Source: Anolis sagrei (lineage: Eukaryota > Chordata > Lepidosauria > Squamata > Anolidae). From it: DNA of 64,000 nucleotides. Below, piece by piece: positions 46,796 through 55,045 of the stretch. How positions within the stretch are numbered: position 1 is the stretch's first letter; every line of letters begins with the position of its first letter. The notes below the pieces were generated by a model. The model was not told the origin of the DNA. It was given only the letters and a program-made list of their open reading frames with translations, and made no database searches. Position numbers and translations under genes: made by a program. The DNA lies in assembly GCF_037176765.1 (NCBI RefSeq), contig NC_090021.1, positions 195,591,378 through 195,655,377 of the forward strand, in the 5' to 3' direction.

Positions 46796-46984
46796 GGGTC
46801 CTCTGCAAAGCAGAGCGGCTGGAGCAGAGGGTGTCCGCAATTGACGGAGCGGTGCTGGGTGGGCGTGGCCAGGGAACGCTGCCGTGGTGAAGGCAGGTGA
46901 ACTACAACTCCAAAACTCAAGGTCAACGCCCACTAAACCCAGTATTTTCTGTTGTTCATGGGAGTTCTGTGTACCAAGACTGGT

Positions 46985-47600
46985 TCAATTCCATCATTGG
47001 TGGAGTTCAGAATGCTCTTTGATTGAACTATAAATCCCAGCAAATACAACCCCCAAATGCCACCAGTGTTCACATTTGGACATATTGAGTATCAGTGCCA
47101 AGTTTGGTCCAGATCTATCATTGAGTCCACAATGATCTCTGAATGTAGGTGAACCACAACTCCAAAACGAAAGGACACTGCCCACCAAACCCTTCCAGTA
47201 TTTTCTGTTGGTCATGGGAGAACTGTGTGCCAAGTTTGGTTCAATTCCATCGTTGATGGGGTTCAGAATGCTCTTTGATTGTAGGTGAACTATAAATCCC
47301 AGCAACGACAACTCCCAAATGTCAGGATTCTTTTTTCCCCAAACTCCACCAGTGTTCAAATTTGGGCATATTGAGTATTTGTGCCAAGTTTGATCCAGAT
47401 CCATCATTGTTTGAGTCCACAATGATCTCTGAATGTAGGTGAACTACAACTCCAAAACGAAAGGACACTGCCCACCAAACCCTTCCAGTATTTTCAGTTG
47501 GTCATGGGAGAAATGTGTGCCAAGTTTGGTTCAATTCCATCATTGGTGGGGTTCAAAATGCTCTGTGATTGCAGTTTAACTATAAATCCCAGCAACTACA
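46985..47600. repeat. Internal hAT repeats, about 300-bp unit
   Basis: Two to three diverged copies of a unit containing GTTCAATTCCATC, GAGTTCAGAATGCTCTTTGA, CTATAAATCCCAGCAA, TGGGCATATTGAGTAT-type text, GTCCACAATGATCTCTGAA and AACGAAAGGACACTGCCCAC. The same segments occur, inverted, at 50,130-50,390 and 41,590-41,690. Confidence 0.75.
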
Positions 47601-47968
47601 ACTCTCAACTGGCAAAATCAATTTTTTGAGTGAAGGACATACATTGGGTTGTTAGGTGTCTTGTGTCCAAATTTGTTGTCAAATCGTCCAGTGGTTTTTG
47701 AGTTCTGTTAATCCCACAAACGAACATGACAATTTCATTTATATAGAAGTGTGGGTTTTTGCTTTTCGATTTGGGGGGGGGGGGGGGGTTGCACTGCAAA
47801 TAAGAGATGTGCAGTGTGCATAGGAATTCATTCACGTTTTTTTCAAATTATAATCCGGGCCTCCAACAGTTTGCGGGACTGTGACCCGGCCCTCTCCTCT
47901 GTTCAAAAAGTTTAGGGACCCCTGCTCTGACCTATTGAACCCATTGCGCCACTGAGGGCTGAATGCTA

Positions 47969-48316
47969 TGGGGTGGTACTAGGCGCTGTGGTTGGACAAG
48001 GTGTGTGGCCTCGACTAGAGTGCTGGACCCCGAGGATTCCCTCGCCTGGAGCCCTGGCAGGGAGGGAGAGCGGGCCCGTGCTGCATTGGGAGGCTTGAGC
48101 GGCTCCTCCTCCTCCTCCTCCTCCTCCTCCTCCGGATGGCGGCCCAGCCTCCGCCCCTTAGCGGATGCGCGGCGGAGGCAGGCAGATGAGGCGGGTTAAA
48201 GGTGGTGCCGCCGGCAGGGAAGTTTAAAGGAGGAGGAGGAGGAAGGAGGAAGGACGCTCGCTTTCTCTCTTGCTTGCCGGCACTAGAGGCGCCGTTGCTG
48301 CTGCTCCTGCTGCATC
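47969..48316 (+). promoter_or_regulatory. STK39: STK39 CpG-rich promoter and 5'UTR
   Basis: GC-rich, CpG-dense sequence between the SINE/hAT edge and the start codon. It has GC-box-like CCGCCCCTT (48,152) and AGGCGGG (48,189), an inverted CCAAT (ATTGG, 48,085), no TATA box, and a (CTC)n run at about 48,103-48,133. A short upstream frame (48,186-48,227) would lie in the leader if transcription starts upstream of it. The transcription start cannot be placed from sequence. Confidence 0.65.
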
Positions 48317-48533
48317 ATGGCGGAGCCGGGCGACTCGCCTCTCCACGTCCAGCAGCAGCAGCAGCAGGAGGAGGCAGAGCAGGAGCCTCAGCTACAGCCA
48401 CAGCCTCAGCCAGAGCCCACTGTTGCTGCTCCAGTTGCTGCTGCTGCTGCTGCTCCTCCGGCCAGCCCGGCCCCAGCAGCGGCAATCGTCTGGCCCATCC
48501 TGCGGGACGCCTATGAGCTGCAGGAGGTGATCG
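48317..48533 (+). CDS. STK39: STK39 (SPAK kinase) coding exon 1
   Basis: STK39 encodes the Ste20-type kinase SPAK, which is activated by WNK kinases and phosphorylates cation-chloride cotransporters. This exon encodes MAEPGDSPLHVQ, a low-complexity Q/E/P/A stretch (about residues 12-58) and VWPILRDAYELQEVIG, the last being the start of the kinase domain just before the glycine loop. Human SPAK as I recall it begins MAEPSGSPVHVQ, has an Ala/Pro-rich N-terminus and reaches RDAYELQEVIG at the same exon end. The exon ends after the first base of a codon at a strong donor (G|GTGAGTG), consistent with intron phase 1. Here the tail is Q-rich from CAG codons, then Ala/Pro-rich. Exon 2 is not in the window. 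The paralogue OXSR1 lacks this long Ala/Pro extension, so STK39 is favoured. Confidence 0.93.
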
Positions 48534-48861
48534 GTGAGTGGTGCCTCCCGGGCCTGGCTGCCTTTGCGGCGCGCGCCCGGCCTCGTGGCCTTTCTCTCCT
48601 TGGCGCAGCTCTGACAGCCCTGGCCTGCCTCTTGGGTGGCTTGCAAAGGCACGCCTTTTCGCCTGTCTGTGCAGCCCCCCCCCCCCCCCCACTCCCGGGA
48701 ACCAAGGTCCTCCTTGCCTTACGCTGCAAGTTTGGCACTCCTTTGAACTCTTTCGTAGCCCTCCTCCAGCCAGGATGTGGACTCATTCATGGGAGATGTA
48801 GTTTGGCCAGGCCTTTCTATACCGTGCCTCATCAAATTTGTACCCCACATTGCTACAGAAT

Positions 48862-49783
48862 CAGGCATCCTCAAACTGCGGCCCTCCAGCTTTTTGGGCC
48901 TCCAACTCCCAGAAGCCCTAACAAGCTTGGTGGTTGTAGGTTTTTAAGGTTGTATGGCCATGTTCTAGAAGCATTCTCTCCTGACATTTCGCCTGCATCT
49001 ATGGCAAGCATTCGCAGAGGGTTGTTGTAGGTTGTCAAGGTTGTATGGCTGTGTTCTAGAAGCATTCTCTCCTGACATTTTGCCTGCATCTATGGCAAGC
49101 ACCCCCAGAGGGTTGTTGTAGGTTGTCAAGGTTGTATGGCCATGTTCTAGAAGCATTCTCTCCTGACGTTTCGCCTGCATCTATGGAAAGCATCCTCAGA
49201 GGTTTGTTGTAGGTTTTTCAGGTTGTATGGCTGTGTCCTAGAAGCATTCTCTCCTGATGTTTCATCTGCATCTGTGGCAAGCATCCTCAGAGGTTTGTTG
49301 TAGGTTTTTCGGGTTGTACAGCCATGTTTTAGAAGCATTCTCTCCTGACGTTTCGCCTGCATCTGTGGCAAGCATCCTCAGAGGTTTGTTGTAATTTTTT
49401 CAGGTTGTATGACCATGTTCTAGAAGCATTCTCTCCTGACGTTTCGCCTGTATCTGTCGCAAACATCCGCAGAGGTTTGTTGTAGATCTTTTGGGATGTA
49501 TGGCCATGTTCTAGAGGCATTCTCTCCTGATGTTTCATTTGCATCTGTGGCAAGCATCAGCAGAGGTCCTCACAACCTCTGACAATGCTTGCCACAGATG
49601 CAGGCAAAACGCTAGGCGAGAATGCTTCTACAACATGGTCATATAACCCGAAAAACCCACAACAACTCAGTGATTCTGGCCATGAAAGCCTTTGACAATA
49701 CACCTAACGAGCTTCTTCAGTTGTCAGGAATTCTGGGACTTGAAGGCCCAAACAGCTGGAGGGCTGTAATTTGAGGATGCCTG
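48862..49783. mobile_element. hAT-type MITE split by the Penelope array
   Basis: The left part CAGGCATCCTCAAACTGCGG, CCCTCCAGCTTTTTGGGCC, and the right part ATTCTGGGACTTGAAGGCCC, CAGCTGGAGGGC, ATTTGAGGATGCCTG are inverted mates. The array at 48,929-49,702 lies at its centre. Confidence 0.75.
48929..49702 (+). mobile_element. Penelope-derived insertion with 7 inverted 91-bp units
   Basis: Target duplications CCTAACAAGCTT (48,917-48,928) and CCTAACGAGCTT (49,703-49,714) match at 11 of 12. Seven minus-strand units have the same landmark (GCATTCTCTCCTGA) at 48,971, 49,062, 49,153, 49,244, 49,335, 49,426 and 49,517: exactly 91 bp apart. One plus-strand unit (from about 49,566) and the Penelope tail (GGCCATGAAAGCCTTTGACA) follow. 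Each minus unit is hammerhead-like. Cores CTGAGGA and GAAA are kept in units 3, 4 and 5; unit 2 has lost both, and units 1, 6 and 7 have core changes. STK39 sense transcripts carry the antisense of the array. Confidence 0.9.
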
Positions 49784-49796
49784 CTCCAGATGGTGA

Positions 49797-49960
49797 AGTG
49801 GTAAGGTAAAGGTTTTCCCCTGACATTAAGTCCAGTCGTGTCCGACTCTGGGAATTGGTGCTCATCTCCATTTCCAATCTGAAGAGCCAGCGTTGTCCAT
49901 AGACATCTCCAAGGTCATGTGGGCCGGCATGATTGCATGGCGTGCCGTTAACTGCATTCT
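49797..49960 (-). mobile_element. Sauria-type SINE, Bov-B-like tail, truncated
   Basis: Inverted SINE end: AAGGTTTTCCCCTGACATTA, AGTCCAGTCGTGTCCGACTC, ATCTCCATTTCC, CCAAGGTCATGTG. It matches 57,218-57,515 but lacks the tRNA head. The GAGTCGGACACGACT motif is Bov-B-like. Confidence 0.8.
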
Positions 49961-49965
49961 TTCTA

Positions 49966-50394
49966 CAGCGGTGTTTCTAAGCCTCCCTTTTTAATACAGA
50001 GCCTCATGTGGTGGTGACCCCCAACCATAAAATTATTTTTGTTGCTACTTCATAACTAAATTCTGCTACTGTTATGCATCGTAATGTAAATATCTGTTAT
50101 ACAGGATGCATTTTCATTCACTGGGCATTGACCTTGAGTTTTGGAGTTGTAGTTCACCTCCATCCAGAGAGCACTGTGGACTCAAACAATGATGGATCTG
50201 GACCAAACTTGGCACGAATACTCATTATGTCCAAATGTGAATAGTGGTGGAGTTTGGGGAAAGTAGATCTTGACATTTAGGAGTTGTAGTTGCTGGGATG
50301 TATAGTTCACCTACAATCAAAGAGCAATCTGAAACCCACCAACGATAGAATTGGGTCAAACTTCCTACACAGAACCCCCATGATCAACAGAAAA
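49966..50394 (+). mobile_element. hAT, SPIN-like left end plus shared internal repeat
   Basis: CAGCGGTGTTTCTAAGCC, TAATACAGAGCCTCATGTGG, TGGTGACCCCCAACCATAAA, TTGCTACTTCATAAC and ATCGTAATGTAAATATCTG closely follow the SPIN hAT consensus as I remember it. After about 50,125 the sequence becomes the inverted form of the internal repeats of the 46.5-kb hAT. The right end is absent; a CR1 fragment follows. Confidence 0.7.
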
Positions 50395-50800
50395 AAGCCC
50401 TATGGGGAGCGGCTTAAAGAGCTGGGCATGTTTAGCCTGAAGAAGAGAAGACTGAGAGGAGACATGATAGCCATGTATGTGAGGGGATGTCATAGAGAGG
50501 AGGGGGCAAGCTTGTTTTCTGCAGCCCTGGAGACTAGGATGCGGAACAATGGCTTCAAACTACAAGAAAGGAGATTCCACCTGAACATTAGGGAGAACTT
50601 CCTGATTGTGAGAGCTGTTCAGCAGTAGAACTCTCTGCCCCAGAGTGTGGTGGAGGCTCCTCCTTTGGTGGTTTTTCAGCAGAGGCTGAATTGTCATCTG
50701 CCAGGAGTGCTTTGAATGTAATTTTCCTGCTTCTTGGTAGGGGGTTGGACTGGATGGCCCACGAGGACTCTTCAACCTCTATTATTCTATGATTCTATTA
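50395..50800 (+). mobile_element. CR1 LINE 3' fragment
   Basis: Encodes [18 protein letters not shown], then [16 protein letters not shown], with an in-frame stop. The 3'UTR (TGCTTCTTGGTAGGGGGTTG, GACTGGATGGCC) ends in ATTCTATG repeats. More diverged than the 36.9 and 58 kb copies. Confidence 0.85.
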
Positions 50801-50861
50801 TCTGTTTTAGCTCGCTTTCATTTTTAATTTTGGCCTTCAGGACACATTTTCCCCAGGTGAC

Positions 50862-51180
50862 AAGCTCAACATTATAGAAGGAATGCAGTCTGACATTACT
50901 TTTACTGCCATGACTCAGTGCTACGGAATCATGGGAGTTGTAGTTTTGCAAGCCTTTCTGTGCCCAAGAGTACTGGTACCTCTCCAAACCACATCTCAGT
51001 GTGCGCTATAGAAGGAATGTAGTCTGACATTACTTTTGCTGCCATGACTCAATGCTACGGAATCATGGGAGTTGTGGTTTTGCAAGCCTTTCTGTGCCTA
51101 AGAGTACTGGTATCTCCCCCAGGAGTCTATACCATTGAGCCAGGGCAGGAAATAGTGATGTCAAACTGTATTTAATTTAC
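50862..51180. mobile_element. MITE with an internal ~135-bp duplication
   Basis: Two direct copies of the segment TATAGAAGGAATG(C/T)AGTC through CAAGCCTTTCTGTGCC and AGAGTACTGGTA start at about 50,874 and 51,009. The right end AATTTACAATGTAGTTGCAC is inverted relative to the family start. Related to the MITE at 53,605. Confidence 0.65.
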
Positions 51181-51184
51181 AATG

Positions 51185-52045
51185 TAGTTGCACCCTCATT
51201 TTGGGGTCCCAGTATTTTCCCTTTCCTTCAGATCTGCTAATCCCTGCCCTACCCCGTTGATTTACCCTACTTTTGCAATTCTTAACTCTTCTCCAGGTCC
51301 TTCCTACTAGTTCCTGTCCTTAGTTTAACATTTCCATCCCCCCCCCCCCCCCGCCATCCGCCTCTTTGCTGGGGCATTAAAGATTGTGCTGTGGGCTTAT
51401 TATCCAAATGTGAGGAAGTATATTTTGGCTGCTTTGGCCTTCATGGGAGACACTTAAAGCAAGGCTGGTTTGGGAGGAAGTGGTTACATGGATGTTGGTG
51501 GTCGGGCATTAGCTGGCTTCTCCCCGGCTTGTCGATAACTCAGCTAAAAACCTGCAGATACAGCAGAAACTCTAGGCGACATTCAGGGGTACCGTTTTGC
51601 TCTTTCTGTGGCTGTGAGAGAGAGCTAGGCCCATGCCCGACAGCAGCCATAACTCCGGTCGGATAGCACTGCCTCCGGTGCACCTTGCAGTTGCTTTAAT
51701 ATTGATGGCCACCAACTGCTGAAATGCTGGAAAGGAAGAAGAAGGGAGCCTTGAAAGGCTGTCTGTCTCAGTGCTGCTTTGACCCCCCGGGATGCTTGCC
51801 AAGACGTATATATTCCACGATATGGAAATCGTCTTTGGGAAGATGCAGCTGTTCCCGTTCTGAAATTAAGAATGACCTCTCTCTGTGTGTATTGCATTGC
51901 TTAGTTCTCTATTTTGGCCATTACTTCCCTTTTCATAAATACTTTGCTTTCCTCTTCCATCCCTATGGCTCCATCCTATACAATCCTCAAGTTTATACTC
52001 TATATACTCAGGTATAAGGCTGGAAATTTTAGTCAACAAAAGCCA
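51185..52045. other. Intronic DNA, unassigned
   Basis: No exon or element recognised. A 15-bp C run lies at 51,338-51,352, and short GC-rich frames at 51,390-51,900 look like chance. Confidence 0.4.
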
Positions 52046-52049
52046 CCCA

Positions 52050-52510
52050 GGCCCCTTCCACACAGCTGAATAAAACTCCACTTTTCCTGCTTTGAACTGG
52101 AATACATGTCAGTGTGGACACAGATAATCTAGTTCAAATTAAATATTGTGGGGTTTTCTGCCTTGATATTCTGGGGGCCCTTCAACACAGTCATATAACC
52201 CAGAATAGCAAGGCAGAAAATCCCACAATATCTACTTTGAACTGGGTTATTTGAGTCCACACTACCATATATTCCAGTTCAAAGCAGATAATGTGGGATT
52301 TTATTCAACTGTGTGGAAGCCCCCCCCCCCCCCCCCAAAAAAAAACAAACCTGAGTTGATGTATCCACAAGTCACTGTGAGTACTGTAGCTTAACTTGCA
52401 TCAGAAAAAAAACCATATCTTTTTCTCAGGCCCCTTCCACACAGCTGGATAAAATCCGTTTTTATCTGCTTTGAACTGGAATGTATGGCAGTGTGGACTC
52501 ACATAAGCCA
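52050..52510. mobile_element. Cluster of three related palindromic MITEs
   Basis: Copies at about 52,050-52,175, 52,177-52,318 and 52,432-52,510 share CCTTCCACACAGC(T/C), CTGCTTTGAACTGG and AGTGTGGAC boxes. The second is the most complete (CACAGTCATATAACCCAG to TTCAACTGTGTGGAAG). A 17-bp C run (52,320-52,336) follows it. Confidence 0.7.
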
Positions 52511-52686
52511 GTTGTTTCATCTGCTTCCTTCCTTGCAAAGTCTACATTTGGGATCTGTTGCTGACTTTTCAATTCTGGCTTTGATGGCATTTGTTCTAAT
52601 GGGTTGTTCTTGGGCTGCCAGAATCAGGCCCTCCGTCTCCTTTTTCAAAGTTCCATTTGTAAGCCACAGCCATGTTTTTCTTTGTC

Positions 52687-52687
<1 letters not shown>

Positions 52688-52718
<31 letters not shown>

Positions 52719-52729
52719 GTTTGTCAATA

Positions 52730-52755
<26 letters not shown>
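52688..52755. repeat. Mirror microsatellites (ATT)10 and (AAT)10
   Basis: (ATT)n at 52,688-52,718, a 7-base spacer GTTTGTC, then (AAT)n at 52,726-52,755. The two are inverted complements, so the RNA or single strand can fold into a stem of about 30 bp. Confidence 0.9.
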
Positions 52756-52761
<6 letters not shown>

Positions 52762-52870
52762 TATTTATAACCCGCTTTCTGTACCCCGAATGGGACTCAA
52801 GGCAGCTTACATAGAGGCAATTATTCAATGCCTTAAAACACATACAATTCCAAAACATTAAAAGTAATTT
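52756..52870 (-). mobile_element. LINE 3' end, L2-like
   Basis: Minus-strand 3' end: GGTACAGAAAGCGGG, TTATAAATAGAGGAAATT, then the (ATT)n tail that forms the right half of the mirror microsatellite. Only the terminal 3'UTR remains. Confidence 0.5.
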
Positions 52871-52995
52871 AGATTAAAATAAAAATATATTTAATCATGC
52901 TACCTTTCAGATGGTGTTGTACTGCAAGTCATGAATAGCCATCAGTGGGAAGTATTGAAGTTGCATTCAATAATAGCTAAAGTTACCACACATAT

Positions 52996-53258
52996 TGAGC
53001 CGCGGTGGTACAATGGGTCAAACCCTTGTGTCGGCTGGACTGCTGACCTGAAGGTTGGGTTGCTGGTTCGAATCCGTGAGATGGGGTGAGCTCCCATCTG
53101 TCAGCTCTATCTTGTGGGGACATGAGAGAAGCCTCCCAGCAGAATGGTAACACATCCAGGTGTCCCTTGGGCAACGTCCTTGCAGATGGTTAATTCTCTC
53201 ACACCAGAAGCAACTTGCAATATGTTCTTAAGTCACTTCTGACACGAGAAAAAAATCG
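52996..53258 (+). mobile_element. tRNA-derived SINE, full length
   Basis: Flanked by an 11-bp duplication, ACCACACATAT (52,985-52,995 and 53,259-53,269). Box A region GCGGTGGTACAATGGGT; box B GGTTCGAATCC. The body has GAGCTCCCATCTGTCAGC and GACATGAGAGAAGCCTCCC, and the end CACCAGAAGCAACTTGC, TCTGACACGAGAAAAAAA. Same family as the split SINE upstream of STK39. Confidence 0.9.
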
Positions 53259-53604
53259 ACCACACATATGTGAAGTTTTGGAAGTACGTATCCTTGAAAC
53301 TGGAAGTTACTTCTGAGTAGACCTGTAGTATTTTGCTATTCATTAAATATTCACAAACATTCCTATATAAGCATAAGCATTTTAAGATCAAGATGTCAAA
53401 AGAAAACATTACAGGGACCATAAGATAATAGCTTTTGGGGGATCAGCCAGCGCACATAATGTGGTATGCAAACTTCAAAGTACTATGCAACTTTTCCTCA
53501 GGCTGGAATTTAATGCTGGTGGACAGGCAGTGGAATAAGACCGAAACAGGGGATTGTTTCCCTCCTGTCTGGTTTGGTTTTAGTCTCACGGTGGCCATGG
53601 AGAA

Positions 53605-53812
53605 AGCTAAAACTACATTGTAGAATTATTGCAGTTTGACACCACTTTAATTGCTTTGTAGTCCTGGTAGTTGTAGTTTGGTGAGGCTCCAGTACTCTTT
53701 GGTAGAGAAGGCTAAAGACTTTATAAAACAAGAACTTCCATGTTTCCATAGCATTGGGCCACGATCAGTTAAAGTGGTGCATTAATTATACAATGTAGAT
53801 GCACCTACAGAC
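53605..53812. mobile_element. hAT-like palindromic MITE
   Basis: The left arm CTACATTGTAGAATTATTGC, GACACCACTTTAATTGC is mirrored by AGTTAAAGTGGTGCATTAAT, TACAATGTAGATGCACC. The inner GGTAGTTGTAGTTTGGTG box is typical of this group. Confidence 0.75.
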
Positions 53813-53814
53813 TC

Positions 53815-55045
53815 AACAAGCTAGCTCTTGCTTTACAAAGATGCATTTCTGCTAAGTCAAGCAAGTAGAAGATCTTCCCTTAAAATCTAAAGGCTGACTT
53901 AATTGGTCATGCGTTAATAGGAAGTTATAGGTGTCTTGAAAGGCAGGACACGTGTAGCAGGAGTTATCTTTCTTGTGCATATATTTCCAAGCCATGAGAA
54001 CAAAATCATTGAGGGAATTAGCGAATTGCTTTCTTGTAGGATAGTGCCAATCACATTTACTTAGAAGGAAATTCCATTGAGTTCAGTAGTTTTTGCTCCC
54101 TAGTAAGCATGCTTAGGAGTAGAGCCAAGTATTTAATGATAATGCTTCCTTCCACAACTCCCTTCCAGATCCTTGGACTCGGTCCAGAGGAAGCGTAAGT
54201 CACATTCAACTAAATGACTTTCATCGTGAATTTATTTCAATCAAGGTGACTTAATTTAAATCCAGACCGATTTAAATTCAGGTTTCTGAATCAGATTTAC
54301 TGAACAGCATACATGCATTTTAATTCATGAACAATTGTATGCATACTAATTGGTAGTTATAGCAGTTGAACCATTTGCGGTACTTGCTGTACAGGGAACC
54401 TTTGTAACACTTTGGAGCGTGACATAAACATTCTCATCCCATAGGCATCTTGCATTACAGAAGTAATACCCTTGAAATTAGGGAGCTGTCTTGACATTAA
54501 TTTCTGGTTAGCGCTTTCCTTATGTTAACACATGGACACCTTGCACAATCACACAGCTCTGCAAACCCAGTAGTACGTTTTGGGGCTTTCAGTGCCATTT
54601 ATCCCCACATAAAATGGACAGAATTGCAGCAGTTAATCAGCCATCCTAAGCATGCTTACTTGGGAGTTAGCTCCATTGAATATGTGTATGAGATGGTGCT
54701 AAAGGGGTACTGAACTTTCTTGGATTGGTAGTTAACAGGATACATTGGAAAAATTAAAAGGATTTGTTATTTGTCAGATTAAATATTCACAATTTGCACA
54801 GCCATAAATAAAATAAAGCTATATATTGTTTGACTCCCAAGAGTCATACATTTTTGTCCAGGTTTGTTCTTAAATGGGAGGGGGGGGAATAAAGGCTTTA
54901 ACTGTTTGATTAAGATACTTGGATTTGGTTTTGAAGATTCTTATGTCACCATTGTATCAGTTCCAGTGGTCAAGAAGGTGAACAATTACAGATGCATACA
55001 AAGGGATAATGTATAGAGACTGAAAGAATGAAGAGTTATGAAAGC
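53815..55045. other. Intronic DNA, unassigned
   Basis: No exon of STK39 or other gene recognised. Confidence 0.4.

Larger units (their letters stand above)
46460..47924. mobile_element. hAT element inserted in a SINE near the STK39 promoter
   Basis: Perfect 8-bp duplication CTCTGACC (46,452-46,459 and 47,925-47,932). Ends CAGGGGTCCCCAAACTACGG and AAAGTTTAGGGACCCCTG are inverted. It has no transposase. Inside it carries an inverted repeat (CAATTGCGGACACCCTCTGC at 46,565 against its mirror at 46,826), a LINE tail and a set of roughly 300-bp internal repeats. A 16-bp G run lies at 47,773. Confidence 0.9.
46343..47965 (-). mobile_element. tRNA-derived SINE split by a hAT
   Basis: On the minus strand the head (CAGTGGCGCAATGGGTTC) lies at 47,933-47,965. 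After the hAT, the SINE resumes with GTTCGAATCCGGGGAGAG, CTCCCTCTGTCAGCTCC and CATGAGAGAAGCCTCCC (46,366-46,459). This is the same family as the complete SINE at 52,996. Its head end is only about 350 bp upstream of the STK39 start codon. Confidence 0.8.

Noticed and set aside
48202-48800. Overlapping open frames in other phases around STK39 exon 1
   Set aside because: They are by-products of CpG-rich, triplet-rich DNA; only the 48,317 frame matches a known protein and ends at a splice donor.
48534-49030. Read-through of the exon 1 frame beyond 48,533
   Set aside because: Similarity to STK39 stops exactly at the GTGAGT donor; the extension runs into MITE and Penelope sequence.
48929-49565. 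Regular 91-bp array as a CRISPR-like array
   Set aside because: The whole unit repeats with no unique spacers, the sequence is Penelope-derived, and the context is a vertebrate intron.
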